From contig JARFIW010000995.1 of the NCBI GenBank assembly GCA_036346225.1, forward strand, positions 3,743,216 through 3,807,215: a DNA stretch of 64,000 bases. The letters are read 5' to 3'. Made by a program: the position numbers and the translations under genes. Under the pieces are notes generated by a model. The model was not told the DNA's origin and did not search any database. It saw only the letters and a program-made list of their open reading frames with translations. Positions 12,730 through 24,530 of the stretch are shown piece after piece (position 1 is the stretch's first letter; every line of letters begins with the position of its first letter). This stretch comes from Platerodrilus igneus. Its lineage: Eukaryota; Arthropoda; Insecta; Coleoptera; Lycidae.

Positions 12730-13315
12730 GTAAGTATTTGTATTTACATGTAATTGTTAAGGCCTTTGTCCTTTAAAAGTTATTATAATAAGTTCCTCAT
12801 AATTCATAGCACACAGTCTATAGTCGATTGACTAAAGTAGGGGTTTTGATCACAACTAATAAAGACCATTGCTATTTAGTATCTTTGCCAGTCCCTTCGA
12901 TGCCTGTGTGCCAGTTTACAGCAAATTTCAAATATTAAAATTATCCCTCACTTTCCTGCATTTAATCTACCTTCCCTCCTTCACCTAATATCGCTCATAT
13001 ACAGATGCGTGAGTGCGATGCTTAATTTTCCAGATGCTAAGTTTTTCACCCCATTTTATTGTGCCAATTTTATTTTTATTCTTGCGAACAGCGCCCCTTG
13101 TTTGGCTTTAGGCTAAAACATGAACATTTTTGGTGAGTATGATTAATAGAATAGGGTTATACAACAAAGAATGAATTCATAAAATATCGTTTCTTGGTTT
13201 TAGGCTCTCGTTGCTCAAAAGCCAATATTGACAGCACTGTTAGTACAGCATGCTGATTGGAAATGTGAATGATAAATTATTAAGAATGAAATGTTTTTAT
13301 TTTTGGGAGATATCT

Positions 13316-13560
13316 ACAGGTATTTCTTAGAATGTGAGCACTTTCTTTGGAATGGTAGAAGCACAAAGCAAGTTGAGAAGCTACAGAATTAAAATGGATA
13401 GACTAGGCTAGCATTAGATATAGTAGAAATTAATGAAGTTAGATGGCCAGAGGCGGGGAATTTTTTGAACTGAGATTTAGGGTAATTCATACAGGATCAG
13501 AGGAAGGAAATGCGGGTGTGGGGATAGTTTTGCAGAAAAAGATATGGGTCAATCCATTTC
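13316..13560 (+). pseudogene. Non-LTR endonuclease (APE-type) fragment
   Basis: A conceptual frame reads, with a few changes, VEAQSKLRSYRIKMDRLG, then VEINEVRWPEAGNFFE and GNAGVGIVLQKKI. This matches the start of APE-type endonucleases of RTE-like elements, where the pattern is a WNVRTL-like opening, ISETRW, then a GVGxxL block. Only the N-terminal third remains and it ends abruptly. It may belong to the same family as the reverse transcriptase at 46052-47165. It lies in the 8.8-kb RFC1 intron. Confidence 0.55.
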
Positions 13561-13651
13561 AGGTGGTCCAGTACTTGTCTCTTGACCATTTAAAAAAAAA
13601 AAAAATTTTTAGTAGGTGATGACTCTATATGTTGGTAGTATAAAACTATTA

Positions 13652-13947
13652 GGCGGCTCCGTGGCGTAGCGGTATGTGTGTGACTACTACGCCCAAAGTC
13701 CCGGGTTCGAATCCCGATACGGTCCGCTCGAAAAATGTTAGGCGAGCATTTTTCTCAAAAATACACCCTCGTTCGGATGAAAGGTAAAATGGAGGTCCCG
13801 TGTGTGAGTGTTGTCATGCACGTTAAAGATCCCTACCTTGCTTGGAACAGCAAGGGTTCGGCAAAATTCCAAATTTTCCAGGTAAAAAAAACTCGCCTCG
13901 TGGCCAATGTAGTACCTTTGGGTGGAGCATTGGAAAATCACATGTAA
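13652..13947 (+). mobile_element. tRNA-headed SINE, copy 1, full length
   Basis: A 296-bp element flanked by perfect 15-bp target duplications AGTATAAAACTATTA (13637-13651 and 13948-13962). The first ~75 bp are tRNA-like, with an A-box-like GTGGCGTAGCGGTATG and a B box GGTTCGAATCC, i.e. an internal RNA polymerase III promoter. The body contains ATGCACGTTAAAGATCCC, a block reminiscent of conserved central domains in arthropod and marine-invertebrate SINEs. The tail ends ATGTAA without poly(A). Two other copies are at 26424 and 53107. SINEs encode no protein and use a LINE partner. Confidence 0.9.
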
Positions 13948-13962
13948 AGTATAAAACTATTA

Positions 13963-14361
13963 TTCTTTTAATTTTATATTAACTTGTTTAAAACGGGCAG
14001 CCATTTTTGCTTCACGCCACGTAACATCTCTTGCATTTCCAAAGGTTTGCGGAAAATTCACTTTGAGTTATGATTTTTACAGAGTTCTGAAACAAATGCT
14101 GTTATTTATTGCACATTCTAGACTACTTTTTGTTAATTACTCCATCTTGTTTCTTTATGCCTGAAATTTTGTGCCGAACTTGGCTTGACGCTTGTTGTTA
14201 CAAAAAAATTTTAATTTTGGAAGAGCTATTTTTTGGATAGGGTTAAAGTATCAAGACCTCAATTTGTTTTGCAAATTGCAAATACCTATAGTAGGTTGTT
14301 TATATGTAGTCACACAATTGAGCACCGATACTTGTCTTCTTTTTATTACAGCCCCCCACCC

Positions 14362-14366
<5 letters not shown>
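13963..14366. other. Intronic DNA with no recognised feature
   Basis: AT-rich and without coding similarity. It ends in a C-rich run (GCCCCCCACCCC) just before the (TA)n tract. Confidence 0.5.

Positions 14367-14402
<36 letters not shown>
14367..14402. repeat. (TA)n microsatellite
   Basis: A TA tract at the 3' end of the Penelope-like element that follows on the minus strand. Confidence 0.97.
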
Positions 14403-14406
<4 letters not shown>

Positions 14407-16090
14407 GTATTATTTCTCGAACGAAAGTAAGTAAACAACTGATTTGATTAAAATCTTGGGATGCACTCGTTCTACCAGATAAAACTACAGCGTCAAATTG
14501 TAATTTTTATTCAACGTTTCGGCATTGACTTTATGCCTTCTTCATAGACTGAAAAATTTAATGAAGATTATTACAATTAAAATCAAACAGTTAAGCTGTG
14601 TACTTACATAAATTACTATGACTTAAACCTGATTTAAACTTAACAAACAACACTTATTCATGGCATACAGCTTGGTTAAACTTTTAAAAATTAATTACGG
14701 CAACACAATTAAAATGTAACACAGTCAATTGGATAAAATAAATAAATAAATAAATAAATTAACATATAACAACATGCAGTTAAACCTAATCATACGGCGC
14801 AACAAGCATAACTAAACTAATCCTATTTAATAATTGATCATGTTGTCACATGGTCATAATCTAAAACCTGTAAGTCATAATCTAAAACCTATATCTTAAT
14901 AATTTAATGGACAAATGGAACACACTAGTAAATGAAGCACGCTAAACAAAATACATAATTAAACATTTCTACACTATTTGCGAAAATGGCCGTTATTAAA
15001 CTTGTAGAGCACAGAGTAGACCGTATTCAAGTTGTTCATATCCAGTTTGTTATTTAGTGGATTCGGTTGTTGCTGAATATAGAAAGATTCCAAGAAAAGT
15101 CTCTTATAATAATTGGATTCTATATCTAATATAGTAGTATTCTCAAAATTCGCTGTATGTTTAGTATTGTGCAAATGTGACGCAAGAGCACAATTAGATT
15201 TTCCAATCCTAGCATCACTTTTGTGTTGTATGATGCGGTTCTTTAGCCACTGTTTTGTCTGACCAACGTACTTTTTGCAACTACATTGTATTTTGTAAAT
15301 AACGTTGCTACACAGAGACTTATCTGTGCTATCTTTTATTTTGTAAACAAACTACCTATCGATTTTTATAGGCGCATGCGATAAACAAGTCCGGTTGCTT
15401 CAAAATCTTGGCAAGTTGGGGTGTTAGATTTTGAATGTAAGGTAGTTTCTGAATTTCTTCCCCTCTGATCGATCTAGTGCTGAAATTGGTAGGTTTTGTA
15501 TACAATAATCGTTTTATAAGAGGTTTGGGATATGCATTATTCACCAACGTAAATTCCAATTGTTTTAAATTTTTACGAAGCAAGTCTGGCTCACATATTC
15601 TGGTAATACGGTGTTTTAAACCAATAATGGTGTTAATTTTATGAGCGGCGTATGGTTGGAGTGATAATTAATATACCTCCCTGAGTCAGTGGGTTTCTTG
15701 TAGATATCAAAAGCAACGTATTGGTAGGCGATCTAATCACCAATGTGTCTAGAAATGGGATACTTTGGTCAACTTCTTTTTCATATGTAAAAACCAAATT
15801 AGAATTACAGCTGTTGAAAATATGCACTGTATACTCTATCAAATGTTCAGGCACGGAACATAAGATGTCATCCACATATTTGACAATGAAGGGAATGTCA
15901 AAAGGAAGTAAATTCATGACCGACTCTAGTAAAGAATCCATGACGACTTGAGCAATGATAGGAGACAGTGGAGAGCCCATAGGTGTGCCAAAGGTCTGAA
16001 GGTAATCATTAAAGAAAATAAAACTTGTGCATTTTTTTGACAAGCATGTTTAAAAATGGTACATCGCACATGTCGAGCGAATCTAATATC
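14403..16090 (-). mobile_element. Penelope-like element, 5' truncated, with GIY-YIG domain
   Basis: On the minus strand the frame 16043-15639 reads FGTPMGSPLSPIIAQVVMD and VKYVDDILCSVPE, the Penelope-type reverse transcriptase core with catalytic YVDD, followed by SIPFLDTLV. A shift near 15650-15690 leads into 15583-15356. After an in-frame stop near 15356 the frame continues with NVIYKIQCSCKKYVGQTKQW and a long tail to 14974, a GIY-YIG endonuclease (IYKIQC...YVGQT), the partner domain of Penelope-like elements. The N-terminal part is missing. A hammerhead-like motif in the 3' region (14551-14512) has the same orientation, as expected for this class. Dead: frameshift plus stop. Confidence 0.85.
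14512..14551 (-). ncRNA. Degenerate hammerhead-ribozyme-like motif
   Basis: On the minus strand a GGCAT/ATGCC stem is followed by GAAACGTT, matching stem II, the GAA core and the minimal ACGU stem III of hammerheads in Penelope-like elements. The other core half reads CTATGAAG rather than CUGAUGA, so it is probably inactive. Confidence 0.45.
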
Positions 16091-16890
16091 GATTTGCAGC
16101 AACAAACCATAGTCCTATAGTTTCAAGGTTCTCTTCACCTAACTACACCAAACGATGATAAAGAATAATCCCTTGATATACACAAAAAGAAAACAAGTCA
16201 TATACCTGCACGTGTCAGGATACTTAGTTCGCATGCCATTGGAAGGGATCAGTGCAACATCGCCAAGGTAGTCGGGATCCATTTACCTTGTTACCATAAG
16301 GGCACCAGCGATTTACAGATAAAAGCAGTTGGTCTGGGGTAAAGAACAGCCTACATAAAAACAATTTGGCCCACAGCTAAGAGCTGAAAGGAGAATCTTA
16401 TTAGGATGAGTAAGTGCGGACGAACTTACGAATGCACCCAAGAAAAAAAAATGTGCATCGCTCTTGAAGTACTAGGACGAGTAATGTAGAAAAATACCTC
16501 AAAGCACGAGCTGCAGAATCAAATTAAAATTTGTTTAATAAACAGAATCTAAATTCAATTCCTGCATTATCAACCATACAAATGTGATTAGAAACTCGAC
16601 ACAAGCTTTATCGGTGAAGTATGATCCATTATTGCAACGAGTCTTTAGGTTGAAGTAGTATAGGAAGTAATTATGCGCTGTCGGAATATGTATCAAGCCG
16701 ATGGATACTTAAAACAAGGTACCGACTATGTAACTTATAGCGGAAACTTCCTAATTTGCAGCAAATGGGTTTTAATGAAATTATAATACAGCGTACTTAT
16801 TGTAGGAAGGTAAAATATACAGGATGGTGTTTGAGTATTGTAAGCAGAATCTATGTGAATGAGTAATGACATAAAAGGGCATATGATTTA
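16091..16890. other. Intronic DNA with no recognised feature
   Basis: Moderate base composition and no long open frame. It meets the truncated 5' end of the Penelope-like element. Confidence 0.45.
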
Positions 16891-17060
16891 ATAAATCAGG
16901 GGTTATTGCCCTCTGGTTCATGGGAAATTATAATCATGGAACTTTACATGTAAGAACTTAATTAAATTTAGGAAGGGAAAAAGCATTCTCTTACTGCATT
17001 CAAAAATCCCCTAATCCTAAATTAAAACGAAATTTGCTGCGGCTAAAAGACGTAACAATT
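16891..17060 (+). repeat. Direct repeat, copy 1 of 2
   Basis: About 170 bp homologous to 18691-18858. Shared blocks include GGGGTTATTG, CCTCT, TACATGTAAGAACTTAATTA and AAATTTAGGA. Roughly 80% identity by eye. Family unknown. Confidence 0.75.
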
Positions 17061-18690
17061 GCCTCAATGCTTCAAAAAGAAAAACTCTGTACGAGTGCTC
17101 ACATGCAGGGAAAACCTAAAAGACGCCATCTGATTTTTTAACCATAGCAATACTTGTGATACCAGAAATTGGAAATGAGTAGCTACACAATATTCAGGCT
17201 GTGCAAAGATCTGGTTTGCGGCCACACTGACTGCACAAATTTAGCCCTAGAGAATGAAACACAACCACGTAAAACACACTTAGTCACTATAAAACTAAAA
17301 ACAAAGTTCACTTTTATTATTGCATATTAATGCATGCAAATTTTCATTATATCTTTTAAGGTATTCTATTAAGCTAAACAAATTTCTTGTTAGCTTTTCG
17401 CAAGATAAGGGCAAAATACTTTACAACAGCAAAAACGTTAAGTTAACAAATTAGCCAGTGCTACTGCATTAGCAATACATAATTTCTTAAATCTATTCTA
17501 TCAAATACAAAATTAAAAGACTACTTCGCTCTTTTCTTTTTACAATAATAAATCCTACCTTTGGTTATAAATACCAAAGGTTCGAAACATGAAATAGACA
17601 AGATATTTTCTAAAGAGAAAGATGTAGATAATTTATCTGCTTTCTAAAGCTAAGTAAAATAAAGTAAAATAGAAATAATTGCAGTGAGAAACATAAATAC
17701 CGTTTATGGGTTAGAGTATTGTTTAGATAACAAACCATTCACGGTCCAAAACATTAACCAAGTTAGGTAAGTCTCTGAGATGTTTTCAGAAAAAGATAGC
17801 TAACAATTTATGGGCATAAATGCATTAGATAAAATAAGCTCTCTATGATAACTTTGAAGAGAAAGATAGTAACAAACCTTTTGTGGTTCAAAATATTAAG
17901 TAATTAAAATATAACCTTCAAGTTAGACACTATACATTTATGGTTTAACCTAATAATTAAGATAAGATGATGTCTTAAGAAAAAATTTAAAGAAAAGATA
18001 ACATAAAAATTAATTTTTGTACAGAGGCCTGTACTTGTCAAGGCATCCCTTTTCAAATATAATGACAGAAAAGGGGGACTCCCAAGGGAGTAGAGTGATC
18101 TCGTAGCAATCTGAACAGGGGTTTTTACTCATACCCTCCAAAAGGATAAGTTCCGTGAAGCGGTAGCCGTTCATATGAACAGCATGAGGAACCAAATCGA
18201 AAGGGGAATGCAATCTTTACATCCTCGCATCGATTAAGAGAGGATCAGGCCCACATGTCAAATCAGATATCAAAACCACTGTTAGATCACCAAATATTAC
18301 GTTTTATCTGCGATGTAAATTACTGCATAATTTATTACGCCCCAAATTTGGTTGCAATTATTGCCGTCACAGGTAAAGCTAACAATGTAAAAATAAACCA
18401 GCAGCTTACCTGCTTATTCGCTGGAGCCAAAGGCAGCCTCCGCTCATTGTCAGAGAGTCAGGGTGTGTGGAATTAGGTTCTATGTTTCACCAAATTCTGG
18501 CGATGAAGTACGCGAACCTATGCTTTTATGGAACAGAATATAGTTATTAGGTAATTAAAGGCAAATGTACAAGAATAGGAAAGCACCACTTTGCATGGAA
18601 TTAACATTTGCTTGCATTCTTATGGCCGACAGTGCTAACTACATAACATTTCTTTACGTGGGAAATGCGTGCTTAGCAGGAATACATGCA
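17061..18690. other. Intronic DNA between the direct repeats
   Basis: 17530-17960 contains short recurring words (AGAGAAAGAT, GATAACAAACC, GGTTCAAAA) that suggest an old, decayed tandem array. 18010-18250 is more GC-rich than its surroundings and has an unrecognised 67-codon frame on the minus strand (18213-18010). Nothing could be assigned. Confidence 0.4.
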
Positions 18691-18858
18691 ATAAGTTAGG
18701 GGGTTATTGTCCTCTAGTTTGTGGGAAACTATAATAATGAAACTCTACATGTAAGAACTTAATTAAATTTAGGATGGGATACAGCTTTCTACTGCTTTAA
18801 AAATCTCCTAATCCTAAAATTGAAATGAAACTTGCTGCAACCAAAAGGCACAACACTA
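18691..18858 (+). repeat. Direct repeat, copy 2 of 2
   Basis: Same orientation as 16891-17060 and 1.8 kb away. No target duplications were recognised. Confidence 0.75.
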
Positions 18859-21521
18859 TATATGGCTTAACCGCCTAAAGTATTTGATTGTTTTATTTTT
18901 TCTAATTTTGATCAGGTTTTTGTTTTCCTGCTACCACAACTGAATTTTACTTCAATTATTGCACTAGATACATCCTGCTTTGTGTCAACTGCAAGAATTT
19001 GTTTTTTTATCAAAATCAATATTTGACTATGTGCTATAGAGAGTATTGGTTTCCTGCAGTTAACTTTACTTTTTTTATCAAATAATTTTATTTAATAGTT
19101 TTCTAAGTTCTTTGTTGTTGATCTTGTTTGTGAACGAATCCATACACCTAATACTACATTCTCAATTTCTTTAATTGATAGTACAGATGCAGTATTGTTA
19201 TTTTTGACCTCGGTCTGCCAAAATTGCTATACAATAATAATGTTGCTAATTGATTAATGCTTAAACGATCGAGTAGTAATGATTATAGTTATAATTTTAA
19301 AAAACCCTAAAGCTGTATATTCTGGTCTATAGCATTATGTTTTTTTATACAGCATTTACTTATAAGTTTAATATTATGGTACACATGAACATTACTTGTA
19401 TTTATATATGCAGTAGAAGTGATGGATCTTTACATGAATGTGTCTGATATTCTTTTATATGTGGATTTTAATTGTTTGTAACAGTGTAAAATCCTGCTAC
19501 TATCATTATAGGTAGGCAATCCTAGTTACGTAGCATATACATCTATGGTGGTATACAGTTCTATGGCGGGTAGATCAAGTTAGAACGGAGTAGGGATTCG
19601 AGATCCGACGGCGATACTCGAGGTCGTCTCGGTTTTCTGGTTTTGTTGATTTGAACTTGCAAGCATGATGGGGATTCGAGAGATCGGTTTCTTAGGAAGA
19701 ATTTTTGCAAAGAAGCGAGTTCGGTTTAAAAAGGGTTAACTTAATGAAACTTACAGCAGGCTAGTGGTAGGTGAGATTTCTTTTAAATAAAATTTTGCTA
19801 ATGAAGTATTACAAATTTTTAGCTGTCAGTTACGGCTGAAAGAAAGAACTGTAGTTATTTTAAAAAAAATTAGATGGCTAATGGCACCGTCTTGAACGTA
19901 AGAGGTTTCCCAGTTATCTAAGGGAGTTGGCATAAATTTGGATTTGAGTAAAAGGAAATTCATAGGAAGCTGTACCGTTTCGAATTTAAACAAATATCAG
20001 GTGAAGAATCTACAAGTGCGAGTTTTGAGAGCAAAGGTTGCTGATACTTCATAATCCCATGGTCATTGCAAGGGTCAAGTCGAGTCAAGGACGCAGCTGG
20101 CGTTTATGTTTGGCTGATTGCATCCAGATGATAGTGGTTTTCTGACAAATTATATAATTAGGTATTTATGACCTTCTTATCTGATCGGGTTTGAAACATA
20201 ATTTATCTAAACAAAAGTGTAAACTAAAATAATCTTTATCGGTAACTTACCCTATGATTTGTTTGTAAACATTCCTGGAAGTTCTAAATTAATTCTATTT
20301 TAAAATTGTTAGTAAGTTACCTGATGCCTGCTAGATAATTTTAATACCGGTATCAGGCTACATTTACTTGAAATTAAATTTGAACTATAATGACCGTTAT
20401 TTAAATTGAATTTCACTTTGAAAATATAGCAACTTTAAATAAAGTGCTTTGTATAAATATTTTGTATTAGCAAACAGTGTAACACTGATGGGTTTATGAG
20501 CTCAGACACTTATCGGCGCATTTAAATTAATTGTAAATAATTTAACGTAATTTAATTTTTTCAATAATTGTATATAAAATTTTGACTTATGAAAGTTTAA
20601 GTCAGTTGTATATAGTTTTGCTGCTTGAATATTTCTTGAGGAATTAATGCGAATCTTGCTTATTTGAACATACCTCTTCTTGTACATATATTACGAAAAC
20701 ATTAGAAATACTTTGCCTTCCAATTGTTTATTTATTGAACTGGTGTGTTCGTGACTTAGTGCATTCAATGGTACACTACTGTGTTAAGCTATACAGGTCA
20801 ACCCACCCCGAAGAAGTTATTAGACGTTTTATACTCTTAAATTATTATAGCTTAGGCTATGTTTTTTTTTTAAGCAAAATTAGTGTTTTGTTTAGATTCT
20901 GCCCATTCTTAGGGAGACGGAGTTTGCAGCCAGAGAACAGACCGAGAACAAATTTGTGCTTCTTTTGTAACATCATGCAGAGTAGAAAGTAATTCTGATT
21001 CCCTCTCCGAATTCATATTACTGTAATATTATGATAAGCAATCTAATAAATATCGGAAACAACTTTTAAGACAACGTTTGACAGAACAAATATTCTATGA
21101 TGCATCGCGTCATTATTGCACAGCACTCTTGATAAGGGACGGTGGTTAATTCATTGATTGTGGAAGTATTGAATAATGATAATTCTGAAATGTGATTCTT
21201 TCTAAAGAGTTGAGTTATGCATGTTTATGCAGTCTGTTTTGATAATGATGACTATTACTTATTAAAAACTGTATCGATAATGAATGTAATATTAAATGGG
21301 AGTAGAAAAACCTATTTAAATATCTATCATTACAACTTTTTAATAATTATTATAGTCACCACTAAAAGTAATTCGAGATTACGCTGTTTATCTACTGTTA
21401 TGACCTAAGAATTTCACACGACTGTAAAGAATCGCCATTTTAGTTGTAGTTAATAATAGCTGAGTTACGAAATATCTTAAATAAAAATTTGTGAAATACA
21501 TTTTAGACTTTTTATTTGTAG
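18859..21521. other. Intronic DNA with no recognised feature
   Basis: AT-rich. A short GC-richer patch at 19560-19760 (GATTCGAGATCCGACGG) stands out but has no coding similarity. The segment ends with the acceptor TTTGTAG before RFC1. Confidence 0.45.
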
Positions 21522-22181
21522 AAAAAGTCAATTATGTAGTGACTGGAGTAGACCCTGGTCCTGCTAAACTTGAAAAGGCTAAAGGCTTTGGAATTAAAAT
21601 AATATCAGAAGATGAAGTTTTTGATTTGATAAAAACAGAATCTGGTCTAGTAACAAATACTACGAAGGAAGATGATTTTGTTTTAAATGATCATTTAAAT
21701 AACGTAACTAAGAATGATAAACCTGATACAATTCAATCGAAATTTACTAATGATACTACAAGTGCTTTGAAATATAAATTAGAATCGTCACCAAATATTA
21801 AACATAAAAGCACTAAAGATTATGATGGTGAGAGTATGAAACCAAAATCAAGTAAATATTTTAACCAAGACACAAGTAATTCAACTACCTCTTCTGCACC
21901 AGTAAAATCAAATAAACAATCTGAAGAAACTCGACCAGAGCTTAATAAAATATCTGAGTTTTTACCTTGGACTGAAAAATATAAACCAACTAATATAAAA
22001 TCTATAATTGGACAACAAGGCGATAAGAGTAATATGAAACGCTTAATAATATGGTTGGAAAATTGGTTTAAAAATCATAGTAATAAAGGTAAACCCAAAC
22101 TAGCTAGACCAAATCCTTGGGCTAAGAATGATGATGGAAGTTATTTCAAAGCTGCATTATTGAGTGGACCACCTGGGATTG
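21522..22181 (+). CDS. RFC1: RFC1 exon: BRCT end, linker, RFC box II, Walker A start
   Basis: This 660-bp exon completes the BRCT domain (KKVNYVVTGVDPGPAKLEKA, then FGIKIISEDEVFDLI). A low-complexity Ser/Lys/Asn-rich linker of about 100 residues follows, then the clamp-loader core starts with LPWTEKYKPTNIKSIIGQQG (RFC box II). It continues KLARPNPWAKNDDGSYFKAA and LLSGPPGIG, the first half of the Walker A loop that binds ATP phosphates. Donor GTAGGT at 22182. The last glycine codon is split (G|GT), placing a 48-bp intron inside the P-loop. Confidence 0.96.
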
Positions 22182-22229
22182 GTAGGTGTGTAACATTTTT
22201 GAAATAATTATACAAATGAATTTTTGTAG

Positions 22230-22376
22230 GTAAAACCACTACAGCTCACTTAGTAGCAAGAGAATTGGGCTTTGATGTGGTTGAATTTAATGCCTCTGAT
22301 ACAAGGAGTAAACGACTTTTACAAGAAGAGCTTTCACAGCTGTTAAGTTCAAAATCTCTTGCTGGATTTCTTACAG
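22230..22376 (+). CDS. RFC1: RFC1 exon: Walker A end and AAA+ helix
   Basis: Starts GT AAA ACC, completing GKTTT of the P-loop, then AHLVARELGFDVVEFNASDT (the N-A-S-D-T-R-S block typical of RFC1) and a helix LLQEELSQLLSSKSLAGFL. Acceptor TTGTAG at 22224-22229 and donor GTAAGT at 22377. The last base joins AT of the exon at 38649, so the 16.3-kb intron falls between the P-loop and Walker B regions. Confidence 0.95.
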
Positions 22377-22529
22377 GTAAGTTTTATTTTATTTAATGCA
22401 TACTTGATTATACATTATACAGCTTAGATAAAAAACTGATTTGTTTTGGTTTAGGAAGTTGGTACTTAATTAAAACTGCTATAAAATGCATAAATTGTAA
22501 TGATAACTCAAATTTTTTTATAAACGGTT

Positions 22530-22810
22530 TAATGAGGACCTGCCATTTAAGTACGAAATATGATGTCGGACATATTAACATCCAAGGCAAGGGACACTTC
22601 AGTGAGTTATGCGTTTATCGAAGTTCGATACGACGTGTTCACAGACAGCTTGTTCAATTTGGTTCATCATTTTCTTGGTTTCTTCCTTCATTTGCGGGAT
22701 ATTTTGAGGATTGTTTGCATAAACTCTTGACTTGACAAATCCGCACAAAAAAAAGTGACATGGATTCGGATCACAGGATCTGACAGTCCATTCTTGATTG
22801 CCACACAAAC
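22530..22810 (-). pseudogene. Mariner-type transposase C-terminal fragment
   Basis: Minus strand 22808-22599 reads TVRSCDPNPCHFFLCGFVKS, VYANNPQNIPQMKEE, then an amphipathic tail. The PxDFFLWG-like block is altered (HFFLCG). This is the C-terminal part of a Tc1/mariner-superfamily transposase. The upstream part of what may be the same protein lies at 25140-24531, same strand, 1.7 kb away. Confidence 0.7.
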
Positions 22811-23959
22811 AGATTATGTATTAAGGAGTTTCGTTTAATTGTTACGGTATTCCACACGTACATGAAGAAAAGTAAAGTAAGCAAAGGAAATAGTCCGTAC
22901 CAAGTACCGCAACAAAAAAGGAAAGAGAAAGGAATCAAAACAAGTAATACCATGTTAGCTAGAATGTCGTAGAGTGGGTTGAGTCACAGAAAGCAAAAGG
23001 AAACCTCAAGAAAGAAATTTTATTTACAAAGCCTCTAATTAAAAACATGTTATAACAAGAAAGGAAAACCAGCTCGCGATGAAAGCAATATTTTTTACAA
23101 AATATCTTGAAGGATTTACACAGTACCAAAATTGAAACAAAAATAATTAATACATTCCTGACTTACTTTACACTAATTTTTACCATCAATCATAATATTT
23201 ACATAAAACAGCAATTGAAAAGAAATTGTATAATGACTTCTTTTCTTTACCTTGAATCTTACAATTTACATAAAACAGCAATTAAAATAGTCGTATAAAC
23301 CATATACTTACATATTGTCCACAAGTAACTCTTGATAAGTAAATACAAAAAAAAACTTAAATGGTAAACTACAAACTCAGTTCTTCCTGATGGAGGCCAT
23401 CAAAGCGGCGCAGAAAAGAAACGGCAATGCTTACAGCTTGGCCTGACGTTCCGTTGCGGCTCAACAACCGGTTGTAGTTGACATCTGCTGGATCACATGC
23501 CACACCATACTAAGGTCTTTTCCTGGAAAACCAAGTGAATCAAATTCAGAAGAGGTAAAGGTGAACAGAGTAACTCTTCAATTTTCTTGACCAATAGCTA
23601 GTAGTAAATCATTTTGTGATCTAGAATATATGTCCATACTTGTTACATAGTGATGGGTTGAATTAGTTCAGAGTAAATTGGCGTCAGTTGCAGTAGAAAA
23701 TGTAGTTGGAAAAATTCTATCTCTCAAAGAAACAAATACGTACAAACTAATTTCAGAACCCCATGTTTAAAATTTATTGGCTGCAAGAACCCACTGAATG
23801 TCTAATTTTGCAGACAGTTGCACATTTTTACAACACTTGTTGATCCACAAATACTGCTAAAGTTTGGTATTTTCGACACTAACTTTATTCGACATGGTGG
23901 CTAGAACGTACATTGCTAATAGCCGAATACATTTTCAATGCTATATCAAAAATGGAAAT
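22811..23959. other. Intronic DNA with no recognised feature
   Basis: Lies between two halves of a mariner-type transposase, so part of it is probably inserted DNA. No motif was recognised. Confidence 0.4.
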
Positions 23960-23970
23960 AGATTGAGGTA

Positions 23971-24314
23971 ATAATCTATAGGAACACTGTGGCACAATTT
24001 AAATAAAATTAAATAAAAACCCTTAACCACAAAAAATATTTAAATTACTAGATACGTATTTCGACCACTATGTGGTCATCATCAGTAGGAATTTTAACTA
24101 ATAATTAGTTGTTGTTCCGGAACACTTCAAAGGATATTCTCCTCACCACTTAGGCTGAAGTGAACCTTCCCAACATACAATTTACTAGAATGTTGCTTTA
24201 AACACTATCGAGGATATTCTCCTCACCCGCAGGCTGGTGTTCTCCACAACAAACAAGTGTGTGTGAAGGATTTAAATATTTTTTGTGGTTAAGGGTTTTT
24301 ATTTAATTTTATTT
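23971..24314. mobile_element. 344-bp inverted-repeat element carrying a hammerhead
   Basis: Perfect 45-bp inverted repeats lie at 24001-24045 and 24270-24314. An 11-bp direct repeat AGATTGAGGTA flanks the unit (23960-23970 and 24315-24325), consistent with target duplication. Inside is a hammerhead ribozyme motif on the minus strand (24097-24040) and a diverged internal duplication of GGATATTCTCCTCAC (24133 and 24212). Small hammerhead-bearing repeats derived from Penelope-like elements are known, and this unit is best read as one. It lies in the 16.3-kb RFC1 intron. Confidence 0.7.
24040..24097 (-). ncRNA. Hammerhead ribozyme, complete-looking
   Basis: Read on the minus strand: CUGAUGA, one U, stem II GACCAC-AUA-GUGGUC (6 bp), GAA, a palindromic stem III AUACGUAU, then C as the cleavage nucleotide. 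The flanks TTAAAATTCCTA and TAGTAATTTAA can form stem I with one internal mismatch. All conserved core bases are present; the extra U after CUGAUGA is unusual. The short palindromic stem III is typical of hammerheads in Penelope-like elements, which may act as dimers. Confidence 0.7.
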
Positions 24315-24351
24315 AGATTGAGGTACTCTAAATGTACTGATAAAATTCTTC

Positions 24352-24490
24352 AGGGTGATGAATAAGTAATCATTTCAATTTAAAAAGCTGCCGAAAATGT
24401 TAATGTAAATTCACAAATGACTGCGAATACAGAAAGGAATATGAAATTTAATTACATAAGAACGAAAATATTCGCATGCAGCGACGGACA
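24352..24490 (+). repeat. Mariner-end-like repeat, copy 2
   Basis: Homologous to 3948-4080, starting CAGGGTGATGAATAAG. No partner inverted end was found nearby. Confidence 0.55.
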
Positions 24491-24530
24491 CAATAAGGCA
24501 ATTGTTTTACAGGAGATGTAACTGGTTGTT

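Noticed and set aside
13652..13730. Possible functional tRNA gene
   Set aside because: Box-like motifs are present, but the segment heads a 296-bp repeated unit with target duplications and two other copies, so it is a SINE head.
18010..18250. rRNA-like or conserved coding patch
   Set aside because: GC-richer, but no helix or domain could be recognised and the 67-codon frame is not distinctive.
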